Positions 5,343-11,201 of a stretch of DNA of 21,933 nt are shown here, piece after piece (the first letter of the stretch is position 1; each line of letters starts with the position of its first letter). A program made the translations under genes and the position numbers. This DNA is from a virus. The notes beneath the pieces are model-generated. The model was not told the DNA's origin and searched no databases. It was given only the letters and a program-made list of their open reading frames with translations. The stretch is from positions 1-21,933 of IMG/VR virus record IMGVR_UViG_3300030117_007050. One strand, written 5' to 3'.

Positions 5343-6050
5343 ATGGCAACAAGCGAAAGAATTACGCCTCTACTGCTAGCAGCTTTAGCAGAACCCTTCC
5401 CCAGCGATGAAATCCAGTGGCGTGTAGGGTCTACGACCAAGGACAAAAAACGAGGCCTGGCGCTTGCGTATATCGACGCAAGGACCGTGATGGACAGGCT
5501 AGATGCGGTCTGCGGTGGCTTTTGGGAGGACTACTACTCAGAGGTTGCAGGACGCTTGGTCTGCGGCATCTCGGTTTACGGCCTGACGCGCTCAGATGGC
5601 GCAGGCGATACTGATTTTGAAGCGGAGAAAGGTGGACTAAGCGATGCCTTTAAAAGAGCAGGCGTTAAGTGGGGCATCGGGCGCTACCTGTACCGATTGC
5701 CCAGCGAGTGGGTAGCGTTGGATGGCAGGCAGAAAATCACTACCCCTCCTTCCCTGCCTCATTGGGCGCTGCCCAGCGGTGAGATCAGTGACCAGGACAT
5801 CGATTTCCCTGCCGTAGAGAAAGACGATAAGACCCTGCAGCAGGCAGACGTAGATGAAGCCAAACGCAAAATCATAGGCAATGTGCTGGACTTAGAAGCT
5901 GGTCTAATTAACGGGGATAAGATGACCGCAGAGCAACGCACTACGGTTCGGCGCAAATATGCTGATGCTATCAAGCTGGAGGCTGCTACGGTCGATAACC
6001 TACAGGTTTACTACGACAATTTAATTAAATACGGAGAAACTGTGCAATGA
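5343..6050 (+). CDS. Rad52/Rad22-family single-strand annealing protein
   Basis: This 235-aa protein carries the hallmarks of the phage Rad52_Rad22 family. These are a start with PLLLAALAEPFP and IQWRVGST (9-31), LAYIDARTVMDRLDAVCG (41-58), a strand-rich core ending GISVYGL, and the signature EAEKGGLSDAFKRAGVKWGIGRYLYRLP (93-120). It binds single-stranded DNA and anneals complementary strands in phage recombination and repair, probably working with the SSB encoded downstream. The C-terminal 100 residues are variable and helical. The start at 5343 has only a weak SD, and the stop overlaps the next gene's ATG (ATGA), so the operon is translationally coupled. No partner exonuclease is recognisable nearby. 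Confidence 0.92.
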   Translation: MATSERITPLLLAALAEPFPSDEIQWRVGSTTKDKKRGLALAYIDARTVMDRLDAVCGGFWEDYYSEVAGRLVCGISVYGLTRSDGAGDTDFEAEKGGLSDAFKRAGVKWGIGRYLYRLPSEWVALDGRQKITTPPSLPHWALPSGEISDQDIDFPAVEKDDKTLQQADVDEAKRKIIGNVLDLEAGLINGDKMTAEQRTTVRRKYADAIKLEAATVDNLQVYYDNLIKYGETVQ

Positions 6051-6295
6051 ATCAACACGGATATTGGAGCAACTCAATACCCCCTGAGATTGATCAGTTG
6101 CTCAACGAACCAAACCCTTTGTGGGATTGGCAGGTGCGTGAGATCGATGAGGAGGAGTGGATCGTAGCACGCCTCATCGACAACAACCAGTGTGAACGCA
6201 TCGTCGCAGGCAAAGTGTCTGTAGCGGTAGAGGACCCCCCTGCTGGCAGAGGTATACACGCTCTGATACCCACAGGACCTGACAATGATCAATGA
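6047..6295 (+). CDS. 82-aa hypothetical protein
   Basis: This small soluble protein begins MNQHGYWSNSIPPEIDQLLN and contains the acidic stretch WQVREIDEEEWIVARLID. It is preceded by GGAG 10 nt upstream of an ATG that overlaps the preceding stop codon. I do not recognise a family. It sits between the annealing protein and SSB genes, so a link to DNA metabolism is plausible only by position. Its last 11 bases overlap the following gene. Confidence 0.75.
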   Translation: MNQHGYWSNSIPPEIDQLLNEPNPLWDWQVREIDEEEWIVARLIDNNQCERIVAGKVSVAVEDPPAGRGIHALIPTGPDNDQ

Positions 6296-6512
6296 AGAGT
6301 CTGCGCATTCTCGCCAAGATGCTCAGGCATTTATTTCTGATGCAGACAGTTATTTGCTCCTAACCTTGAAAGGTGATGCCCCTCGTCTGGCAGGATACGC
6401 ATCAGACACAGACCAGTTGCTGATGCTTTTGGCCTACCTGGACACAAACCTCCCCTTAAAAAAATCTTTGAGGATGTGTCTCACCAACACTTTTAAAATA
6501 GGGAAAAATTAG
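6285..6512 (+). CDS. 75-aa hypothetical protein
   Basis: This unrecognised small protein (MINEESAHSRQDAQAFISDA at the start) has a leucine-rich middle (TDQLLMLLAYLDTNLPLKKSL) and a basic C-terminus. The ATG at 6285 overlaps the previous gene by 11 bp and has only a weak AGGA upstream. Its TAG overlaps the GTG of the SSB gene by one base. The operon position and coupled spacing support it as coding. Confidence 0.68.
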   Translation: MINEESAHSRQDAQAFISDADSYLLLTLKGDAPRLAGYASDTDQLLMLLAYLDTNLPLKKSLRMCLTNTFKIGKN

Positions 6513-6886
6513 TGATATCAATAAATTTCGTTGCCCTGCTGGGCACAATTCGCGGCGAGGTGCGCCATAACACCACGCAGAACTCGCAGGTTGCCAATTT
6601 CACTCTGGTTACAAAAGCAAAGGCGCACCCCAATGCCAAAGTTGACTTCTTCCAGACCTTCCACAATATAACGGCTTGGGGCCGCTTGGCTGAGGATATA
6701 AAAGATTGCGCAGAGGGTGATACTGTGCAGGTCGAGGGAGCGCTTGAAACAGAATCTTGGGAGCAGGATGGGACGAAGCGCTATAAGACTATCATCAAAG
6801 CGAGGAACCTCAACGTGATTGAAGAGGATCGTCCTCGCCGCAATCCTGTCGAACAACCTGCGGACGCTCCAGATGCCCCTTTCTAA
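6512..6886 (+). CDS. ssb: Single-stranded DNA-binding protein
   Basis: This 124-aa protein starts with GTG at 6512, with AGGGA upstream. The OB-fold runs from residue 1 to about 108, with FVALLGTIRGEVR, ANFTLVTKAKA, FHNITAWGRLAEDI and the closing strands GDTVQVEGALE and YKTIIKARNLNVIE, as in bacterial SSB. A short proline-rich linker leads to an acidic tip ending DAPDAPF, the phage form of the D-D-x-P-F tail that recruits partner enzymes. It protects single-stranded DNA during replication and annealing recombination. The gene overlaps the following resolvase-like gene by 14 bp. Confidence 0.94.
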   Translation: MISINFVALLGTIRGEVRHNTTQNSQVANFTLVTKAKAHPNAKVDFFQTFHNITAWGRLAEDIKDCAEGDTVQVEGALETESWEQDGTKRYKTIIKARNLNVIEEDRPRRNPVEQPADAPDAPF

Positions 6887-7214
6887 GCCCAAAGCAAAGG
6901 CCCCCTCTCCTGGGCGCAGGTCACGCAACAAGGGTGCCCGTGTGGAGCGTGAGATCGTCGCGCTTCACCAGGCACTCGGCGTAGAGGCAGAGCGTGTGCC
7001 TCTCTCAGGGGCTGCAGGTGGCAGTTATACAGGCGATGTCATCGTGGACAAACGCTACCGTGCAGAGGTTAAGGCCAGGAAAGATGGAGGTGGATTCGCT
7101 TTGATTGAGCGCTGGCTTGAGGGCAATGATATGCTGATCGTCAAATCAGATCGCAAAGAACCTCTAGTGGTGCTGCCCTGGTCTACCTATGGGCAGCTGA
7201 TCACAGGAGAGTAA
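6873..7214 (+). CDS. Hjc-like PD-(D/E)XK nuclease (putative Holliday junction resolvase)
   Basis: From the ATG at 6873 the protein is 113 aa. It has a basic N-terminus, then SRNKGARVEREIVALH (17-32) with the helix-1 glutamate, GDV with D55, and EVK (E65, K67). This is the E...D...ExK pattern of archaeal Hjc-like and phage PD-(D/E)XK nucleases, followed by a helix and strand (DMLIVKSDRKEPLVVLP). The likely activity is cutting branched DNA such as Holliday junctions; a simple endonuclease role is also possible. The frame is open further upstream inside the SSB gene, but homology starts after 6873. It overlaps ssb by 14 bp, fitting the recombination operon. Confidence 0.85.
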   Translation: MPLSKPKAKAPSPGRRSRNKGARVEREIVALHQALGVEAERVPLSGAAGGSYTGDVIVDKRYRAEVKARKDGGGFALIERWLEGNDMLIVKSDRKEPLVVLPWSTYGQLITGE

Positions 7215-7215
7215 A

Positions 7216-7419
7216 ATGAAATTGCAAGTTGATGACATAAAATTTGAAAATTTGATGATGCGCATTGCGCTGAACAATGTGAAGGAAAATATTTTTGAAT
7301 ATATGACTGAAAAATGGGAGAAAGAAGGGAATGAAGTCATTGATGAAACCTTGGCAGACGCATTGCTCTGGATTGAACGTGGGCTGGCTCAGGGCGTACA
7401 TGATGCCCCACAAAATTAG
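7216..7419 (+). CDS. 67-aa acidic hypothetical protein
   Basis: This small helical, acidic protein (MKLQVDDIKFENLMMRIALN at the start, then YMTEKWEKEGNEVIDETLAD) starts 1 nt after the previous stop, with a strong GGAGAG SD. I do not recognise a family. Its AT-richer codons contrast with those of the neighbouring genes. Its position between the resolvase-like gene and the helicase suggests a helper in replication or host interaction, but that is not testable from sequence alone. Confidence 0.78.
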   Translation: MKLQVDDIKFENLMMRIALNNVKENIFEYMTEKWEKEGNEVIDETLADALLWIERGLAQGVHDAPQN

Positions 7420-7472
7420 TTGTGCAGTGATACCTAATTTTCACTTAAAAAACACACAGGCACTGTACAACT

Positions 7473-8768
7473 ATGGCGCACGCTCCTGAAGATTTCGACG
7501 CTGAGCAAGCTGTACTCAGCAGCATCATGCAACGCCTGGGTGCCCTACCCGAAGTGATTGAGATGGGCATCACGGTGGACAGTTTTTGGACTCCAACAAA
7601 CCAAAAACTGTGGCTGGCAATTAATGATGCGGCTACTGCAGCCCCGAAAGGGAGCGATGCACTTGACCCTACGATCCTGTTGCGTTTCACCCAGGGCAGG
7701 GCACCTGAATTGAGTCTGTTCGATGTCACGAAGCTGTTTACTCTGGTGGGCACCTCGCACAACGTGCGGTGGCACGCGCAGACCCTGCTCGACTTGGAGC
7801 AACGCAGGGACCTGGCAGCGATGGGGCGCGACCTGGAGCAGCGTGCGTCCAACATGGCAGACGATCCAGAAGACCTCATCTATGATGTAGAGGAACGTCT
7901 GACTGCCCACGCCAAGGTGGACGCAGGGATGCAGACGCTCAGCGAAGCGCTCGGCATGACGCAGCACTGGACCAGGCAAAACAGCACGCTGGGACTGCTG
8001 GGACTAAGCTCAGGCTTTACCCACCTGGATGACATCACCAATGGACTGCAGCCCTCGCAGCTGATCGTCTTGGCAGCACGCCCAAGTAAAGGCAAGTCTG
8101 CGCTGGCTTGGCAGATCGCTATGCACGCAGCACAGCGAGGTCCTGTAGCGTTCTTCAGTCTTGAGATGGATGCACGCAGCTTGGTGTTACGTGCCCTCTG
8201 CCAGCTGACATCCATACCGATAGCAGACCTGGCACGCAATCGTATGCCAGAGCATAAGCAGCAGGCATTCGATGAGGCTGTGGCGCAGTTGCGTAGCGCT
8301 CAGTTGCACATCGATGATCGGGGCAGTCTGACCCTTCATGCCCTCAAAGCCAAGTGCAAGAAGCTGCATCGCCAGGAACCCCTCTCTCTGATCGTCGTAG
8401 ACTACCTGCAGCTGATGCAGGCAGGCAAAGCCAGCACCAGAGAGCAAGAAGTCAGTCAGATCAGCAGAGGGCTGAAAGCCCTGGCAATGGACCTGGGCGT
8501 GCCCGTGCTGGCCTGCGCACAGCTAAACAGAGCGATAGAGATGCGCACAGGAGAAGCCTCGCGCCCTGCCCTATCGGATCTTAGAGACTCAGGCCAGATA
8601 GAGCAGGATGCAGATGGGGTGTGGATGCTGTGGTGGGGATGGGAGCATTGCTCAGATTTAGCAGAGGGAGACTGTGAGTTGTTGGTGCGGAAAAATCGAA
8701 ATGGACCTTTGGGCACGCAGGGCGTGGATTGGAGTAAGGAGCAAGTGGCTTTTGTTGAACGCTTCTAA
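7473..8768 (+). CDS. dnaB: DnaB-like replicative helicase
   Basis: This 431-aa protein has the two-part DnaB layout. The N-terminal helical domain (about 1-110) opens with the typical DFDAEQAVLSSIM. A linker follows, then the RecA-like ATPase with GFTHLDDITNGLQPSQLIVLAA, Walker A ARPSKGKS (202-209), SLEM with the catalytic Glu231, Walker B VVDYLQLM (308-315), AQLNR with Gln350, and the motif RKNRNGPLG (406-414). It unwinds the replication fork 5' to 3' and recruits primase. The Walker A has Ser instead of the usual Thr and a shortened overall length compared with cellular DnaB (about 450-470). No helicase loader or primase gene is seen here, so host DnaG is presumably used. The SD before the ATG is weak. 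Confidence 0.95.
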   Translation: MAHAPEDFDAEQAVLSSIMQRLGALPEVIEMGITVDSFWTPTNQKLWLAINDAATAAPKGSDALDPTILLRFTQGRAPELSLFDVTKLFTLVGTSHNVRWHAQTLLDLEQRRDLAAMGRDLEQRASNMADDPEDLIYDVEERLTAHAKVDAGMQTLSEALGMTQHWTRQNSTLGLLGLSSGFTHLDDITNGLQPSQLIVLAARPSKGKSALAWQIAMHAAQRGPVAFFSLEMDARSLVLRALCQLTSIPIADLARNRMPEHKQQAFDEAVAQLRSAQLHIDDRGSLTLHALKAKCKKLHRQEPLSLIVVDYLQLMQAGKASTREQEVSQISRGLKALAMDLGVPVLACAQLNRAIEMRTGEASRPALSDLRDSGQIEQDADGVWMLWWGWEHCSDLAEGDCELLVRKNRNGPLGTQGVDWSKEQVAFVERF

Positions 8769-9414
8769 TTATATATATCGCCTGCCCCTGCAACCTTCGA
8801 GCAAGGATGAGCAGTTGCGGTTGGTAGAGCGCTGGCAGCAGGATGGAGATGTGGACGCACGCAATCAGCTAATACGAGAATCGTTGGGATACGTACTCAA
8901 AGAGCTATCCAAACGATACAGTCCTAACTACGATAAGAGTGACGCCCTGCACGATGCCGCGCTAGCACTCTGTGATGCTGCAGACAAATTTGACGCTAGT
9001 ACGGGCCACTCATTTTTGACTTACGCCAAATTCTACATTATGAGGGCGCACAACGTAACTGAGAGTGTGTCACATCCTGGATTTAAGGTCCCTTATGATG
9101 CAATCAAAGATCAGCGACGTAAAGGGTCCGATGAACGACCACACACATTCGTAAATCTTGAGATGGCAGAATTAAACCCTGCCGATAATCTTAGCACCCT
9201 CCCCGATATAAGCGAAGGAAACGATATACGCCATTTTTTGTCTACGATAAAATGTCGCAGGGCACGGGCGATGGTGCAATTTCAATTCGGCATCATTGGC
9301 AATCGCACGTGGCGCAAATCTGAACTTGCCAGAGCAATGCGTTTGAGTAGACAACGTGTAGACCAAATTGAGAAAAGGACTTTACATGAAATACGGCGCA
9401 ACGTGTCGCGGTAG
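8752..9414 (+). CDS. Sigma-70-family-like sigma factor
   Basis: Residues 25-105 match sigma region 2 (ARNQLIRESLGYVLKEL, DALHDAALALCDAADKFDAS, HSFLTYAKFYIMRAH). The C-terminal 35 residues form a region-4-like HTH (WRKSELARAMRLSRQRVDQI). It would direct RNA polymerase to phage promoters, most likely those of the opposite-strand late operon, which has no other visible activator. I chose TTG 8752, preceded by AAGGAG 10 nt away and overlapping the end of dnaB; ATG at 8701 or 8674 is also possible but lacks an SD. The middle segment between regions 2 and 4 is variable. Confidence 0.85.
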   Translation: MLNASNYIYRLPLQPSSKDEQLRLVERWQQDGDVDARNQLIRESLGYVLKELSKRYSPNYDKSDALHDAALALCDAADKFDASTGHSFLTYAKFYIMRAHNVTESVSHPGFKVPYDAIKDQRRKGSDERPHTFVNLEMAELNPADNLSTLPDISEGNDIRHFLSTIKCRRARAMVQFQFGIIGNRTWRKSELARAMRLSRQRVDQIEKRTLHEIRRNVSR

Positions 9415-9454
9415 TTGCTCAGGGAGTAGCACACTATCAATCGTTGCGCCCAGG

Positions 9455-9484
9455 GGTGGGCAGTATTGGGGAGTGCTGCCCACC
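9455..9484. promoter_or_regulatory. Perfect 9-bp stem hairpin before the second nuclease-like gene
   Basis: GGTGGGCAG (9455-9463) and CTGCCCACC (9476-9484) are perfectly inverted around a 12-nt loop containing GGGGAG. No T run follows on either strand, so it is not a simple terminator. It lies 14 nt upstream of the ATG at 9498, whose own SD is not visible. It may act as an RNA switch, processing site or protein-binding leader. Confidence 0.6.
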
Positions 9485-9497
9485 CTACACTACTACT

Positions 9498-10106
9498 ATG
9501 ATTGAAATTGAACTCAGCAGCGACCAGCTAAAGGGCGCACTATACCACGCCGAACTCAACTGCGGCCACGGTATTGGCGCGATGCGCAGTCGTTATCACG
9601 ACGATCAAACGCGCAAGGCGCGTATGCGCACGGACCAGGCCGTTGGGCAGGTGGCAACGTGTGCCGTGGCGAAATACTTACACGGACACACCTCAACGTA
9701 TTTTCAGACCAGATTTCACCGAAACCAGCATCCCAACAGCAGCGATAATGGATTCGATATCGGTTGCGCAAACATAGACGTAAAGGGGAGCTACATGCGG
9801 TATGGCACAGACCCCTCGCGCTACAGTCTGCTGATTCACCCAGCAGAAGTCCACGACGAGTGGGTCTACATACAAGTCCTGTTGGGTCATCCATCGCCAG
9901 ATCCCTCGGATTGGATTGAGGTGCCCCCAACAATTATTTTGACAGGCTGGGCAACCACGGCCATGCTACCCACTACGCCTATAGCGGAAGGCAATCTGGC
10001 AGGTGCCCTCCGCATCCCCATCCCCGAATTGCACCCACTCCCACCCATCCAACATAAGTGGTTTGATCATGAGTGGAAGACAGGAAATCACAGACCGATT
10101 ATGTGA
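9498..10106 (+). CDS. PD-(D/E)XK-like nuclease, putative
   Basis: From ATG 9498 the protein is 202 aa. A helical N-terminal part (DQAVGQVATCAVAKYLHG, 46-63) precedes SDNGFDIGCANIDVKGSYM (82-100). There D87 and D94-x-K96 make a good PD-(D/E)XK active-site signature; an upstream glutamate is not obvious. This is the fold of many phage and restriction endonucleases. The C-terminal half (LIHPAEVHDEWVYIQVLLGH and the proline-rich end) is unassigned. It is thus most likely a DNA-cutting enzyme, with a role in recombination or host-DNA degradation equally possible. There is no clear SD; a strong hairpin lies just upstream. The end overlaps the next gene by 38 bp. Confidence 0.75.
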   Translation: MIEIELSSDQLKGALYHAELNCGHGIGAMRSRYHDDQTRKARMRTDQAVGQVATCAVAKYLHGHTSTYFQTRFHRNQHPNSSDNGFDIGCANIDVKGSYMRYGTDPSRYSLLIHPAEVHDEWVYIQVLLGHPSPDPSDWIEVPPTIILTGWATTAMLPTTPIAEGNLAGALRIPIPELHPLPPIQHKWFDHEWKTGNHRPIM

Positions 10107-10344
10107 TTCACAGCACACCAATCGAATCATATTTTTTGAGCCTGCAGAATTAGATGAGGCGCTAATTGGCATCGCGTGCCGCATCGGACTATCGGTGCCA
10201 GCGTATGACTATGACGCCCTGATAGAGATACACCAACAAATCAACAACTGGTCCTATGAGGATGCAGAAGAATGGGTGCATCACAACACAATGGGCAGCT
10301 ACGTGGGTCCCGAAACGCCCGTGGTCGTATGGAGGCCGCGCTAG
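10069..10344 (+). CDS. 91-aa conserved-phage-type hypothetical protein
   Basis: Starting at ATG 10069 (inside the end of the previous gene), the 91-aa protein has an N-terminal strand (RIIFFEPAELDEALIG) and the helical motif YDYDALIEIHQQINNWSYED, followed by AEEWVHHNTMGSYVGPETPVVV. I recall a small phage protein family of the form YEEAxEWxxYNxxGxxxGExTPxxV, whose function is unknown. A direct assignment is not possible. It is packed between the nuclease-like and SWIM genes with overlaps at both ends. The SD is weak. Confidence 0.75.
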   Translation: MSGRQEITDRLCDSQHTNRIIFFEPAELDEALIGIACRIGLSVPAYDYDALIEIHQQINNWSYEDAEEWVHHNTMGSYVGPETPVVVWRPR

Positions 10345-10547
10345 CGGCACTGGACGAGGAACAGGTATTTAATCGTGTGGGCACCTTGGGCGATACTTAT
10401 ACGATCAGGAGGCACCCCACAGTTGAGCCTGGAGAGGATCGCTGGACCTGCACCTGCAAAGGGTATCGATACCGCAGCAGGCAGCGAGTGGGCTATCAGT
10501 GCAGACACATAAGGGAGATCAGAGAATGCCTGATACAACTGATGTAA
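10329..10547 (+). CDS. SWIM zinc-finger-like small protein
   Basis: This 72-aa protein starts at ATG 10329 and overlaps its upstream neighbour by 16 bp. After a short helical start (MEAALAALDEEQVFNRVG) and strands (TYTIRRHP), it contains CTCKGYRYRSRQRVGYQCRH, the CxCx(n)CxH pattern of a SWIM zinc finger. SWIM domains bind DNA or protein partners in transposases, helicases and Rad51-associated proteins. Here it may be an adaptor for the recombination or integration machinery; that is inferred from neighbours only. No SD is visible, so coupling with the upstream gene is likely. Confidence 0.78.
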   Translation: MEAALAALDEEQVFNRVGTLGDTYTIRRHPTVEPGEDRWTCTCKGYRYRSRQRVGYQCRHIREIRECLIQLM

Positions 10548-10741
10548 CGATTGGCCTGGATTTCGGCCTATGCCAAGCCAATGCGTACAATATGTCGAGA
10601 TACATGAAAGAGCCTGTCACGGTCTACGCCATCGGGCGAGGCAAAGCGGAGCGCTATTTTTTTCGCTTAGATAACGACACCCGTGAGGTGGATGATATGT
10701 GGCGCATCATTTGGCACAGCGATTGGGAAAAACCCGCATGA
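10526..10741 (+). CDS. 71-aa hypothetical protein
   Basis: This unrecognised small protein (MPDTTDVTIGLDFGLCQANA at the start, YNMSRYMKEPVTVYAIGRGKAERYFFRLD in the middle) has tryptophans near the C-terminus. It starts at ATG 10526 with GGGAG about 9 nt upstream and overlaps the SWIM gene by 22 bp. Its TGA overlaps the ATG of the excisionase-like gene. It is probably a real operon member; its function is unknown. Confidence 0.7.
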   Translation: MPDTTDVTIGLDFGLCQANAYNMSRYMKEPVTVYAIGRGKAERYFFRLDNDTREVDDMWRIIWHSDWEKPA

Positions 10742-10911
10742 GTTTAATGAAATACAAAGAAGTCGCAAAAAAATTATCAATATCAGAAACTCAAGTTTAT
10801 GCGTTAAAAGCGACAGGAAAGCTGCCATTTATCAAAATAGGTCGATCTACTCGCTTTGATGAGCAAGACATTCAAAATTTTATACAGGAGAGAAAACGTA
10901 GGATTCAGTGA
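10738..10911 (+). CDS. Excisionase-like MerR/HTH_17 DNA-binding protein
   Basis: This 57-aa protein is a complete winged-helix of the excisionase-family (HTH_17) type, with YKEVAKKLSISETQVYALKA (6-25) then TGKLPFIKIGRSTRFDEQDI (26-45) and a basic tail. Such proteins bind attachment-site DNA and bias integrase towards excision, or act as small regulators. The gene ends 4 bp before the first 23-bp arm-type repeat and lies directly beside the att core and integrase, which strongly suggests the Xis role. The ATG overlaps the preceding stop; an in-frame ATG at 10747 is an alternative. The gene is distinctly more A-rich than its neighbours, suggesting separate ancestry. Confidence 0.85.
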   Translation: MSLMKYKEVAKKLSISETQVYALKATGKLPFIKIGRSTRFDEQDIQNFIQERKRRIQ

Positions 10912-10915
10912 TATC

Positions 10916-10938
10916 GCGCTGTGTCAGTATTGTGTCAA
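10916..10938. repeat. attP arm-type repeat, copy 1
   Basis: This perfect 23-bp repeat is identical to 11168-11190. Each copy contains two TGTGTCA motifs whose starts are 11 bp apart (TGTGTCA-N4-TGTGTCA), about one helical turn, as expected for paired binding of integrase N-terminal domains. Confidence 0.75.
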
Positions 10939-10953
10939 TCGGCCCCAAAACAT

Positions 10954-10993
10954 AAAAACAACCACCTACGAATTAACGTAAGTGGTTGTTTTT
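10954..10993. terminator. Bidirectional intrinsic terminator
   Basis: AAAAACAACCAC (10954-10965) and GTGGTTGTTTTT (10982-10993) form a 12-bp stem with T runs on both strands. It ends the early operon on the plus strand and lies 2 nt after the CCA of the tRNA-like sequence on the minus strand. It could be the host tRNA terminator captured with the att core. Confidence 0.8.
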
Positions 10994-10995
10994 AA

Positions 10996-11067
10996 TGGTG
11001 AGCCCACTGGGAGTCGAACCCAGGACCTACGGATTAAAAGTCCGTTTTTGCTAAACTTTGTTGGGCT
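10996..11067 (-). other. tRNA-Lys(UUU)-like att core with degenerate 5' half
   Basis: On the minus strand, 11044-10996 is a perfect tRNA 3' half. It has the anticodon arm CGGACTTTTAATCCG (anticodon TTT), variable loop, T arm CTGGGTTCGACTCCCAG, acceptor strand TGGGCTC, discriminator A and encoded CCA. The 5' half (11067-11045) is not a good tRNA: the D stem is lost and only AGCCCA remains to pair with TGGGCT, with a T opposite C at the first pair. This fits the phage copy of a tRNA 3' end used as integration core. A decayed phage tRNA is the alternative. Confidence 0.8.
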
Positions 11068-11074
11068 ATATAAA

Positions 11075-11094
11075 ACAACAGCTTACGCTGTTGT
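11075..11094 (-). terminator. Hairpin on the integrase side of the att core
   Basis: ACAACAGC (11075-11082) and GCTGTTGT (11087-11094) form a perfect 8-bp stem with a 4-nt loop. On the minus strand it is followed by TTTTAT, a short terminator-like run, so it may stop antisense transcripts before the tRNA-like core. Confidence 0.5.
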
Positions 11095-11167
11095 GATTGC
11101 CTTACAGCAACTTAGCCCCTACCTTTGACCTACGCCGAACTACACAGAGCTACATGCTATTGCATGG

Positions 11168-11190
11168 GCGCTGTGTCAGTATTGTGTCAA
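11168..11190. repeat. attP arm-type repeat, copy 2
   Basis: Second copy of the 23-bp repeat at 10916-10938. It lies immediately before the integrase SD, so integrase binding here could also repress its own expression. Confidence 0.75.
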
Positions 11191-11201
11191 AGGAGAACAA
11201 C

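Larger units (their letters stand above)
10912..11201. other. Putative attP (integration attachment site)
   Basis: The gap between the excisionase-like gene and integrase holds, in order, a 23-bp repeat (10916-10938), a bidirectional terminator hairpin (10954-10993), a tRNA-Lys(UUU)-like core (10996-11067), a second hairpin (11075-11094) and the same 23-bp repeat again (11168-11190). Arm-type repeats on both sides of a tRNA-derived core are the signature of an uncut phage attachment site for a tyrosine integrase. That both arms are present argues the sequence is the circular or virion form rather than an integrated prophage end. The exact crossover point cannot be read from one sequence. Confidence 0.75.

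Noticed and set aside
11097-11201. N-terminal extension of integrase from TTG 11097
   Set aside because: It would translate the arm repeat and lacks an SD, whereas AAGGAG stands at the right distance before TTG 11202.
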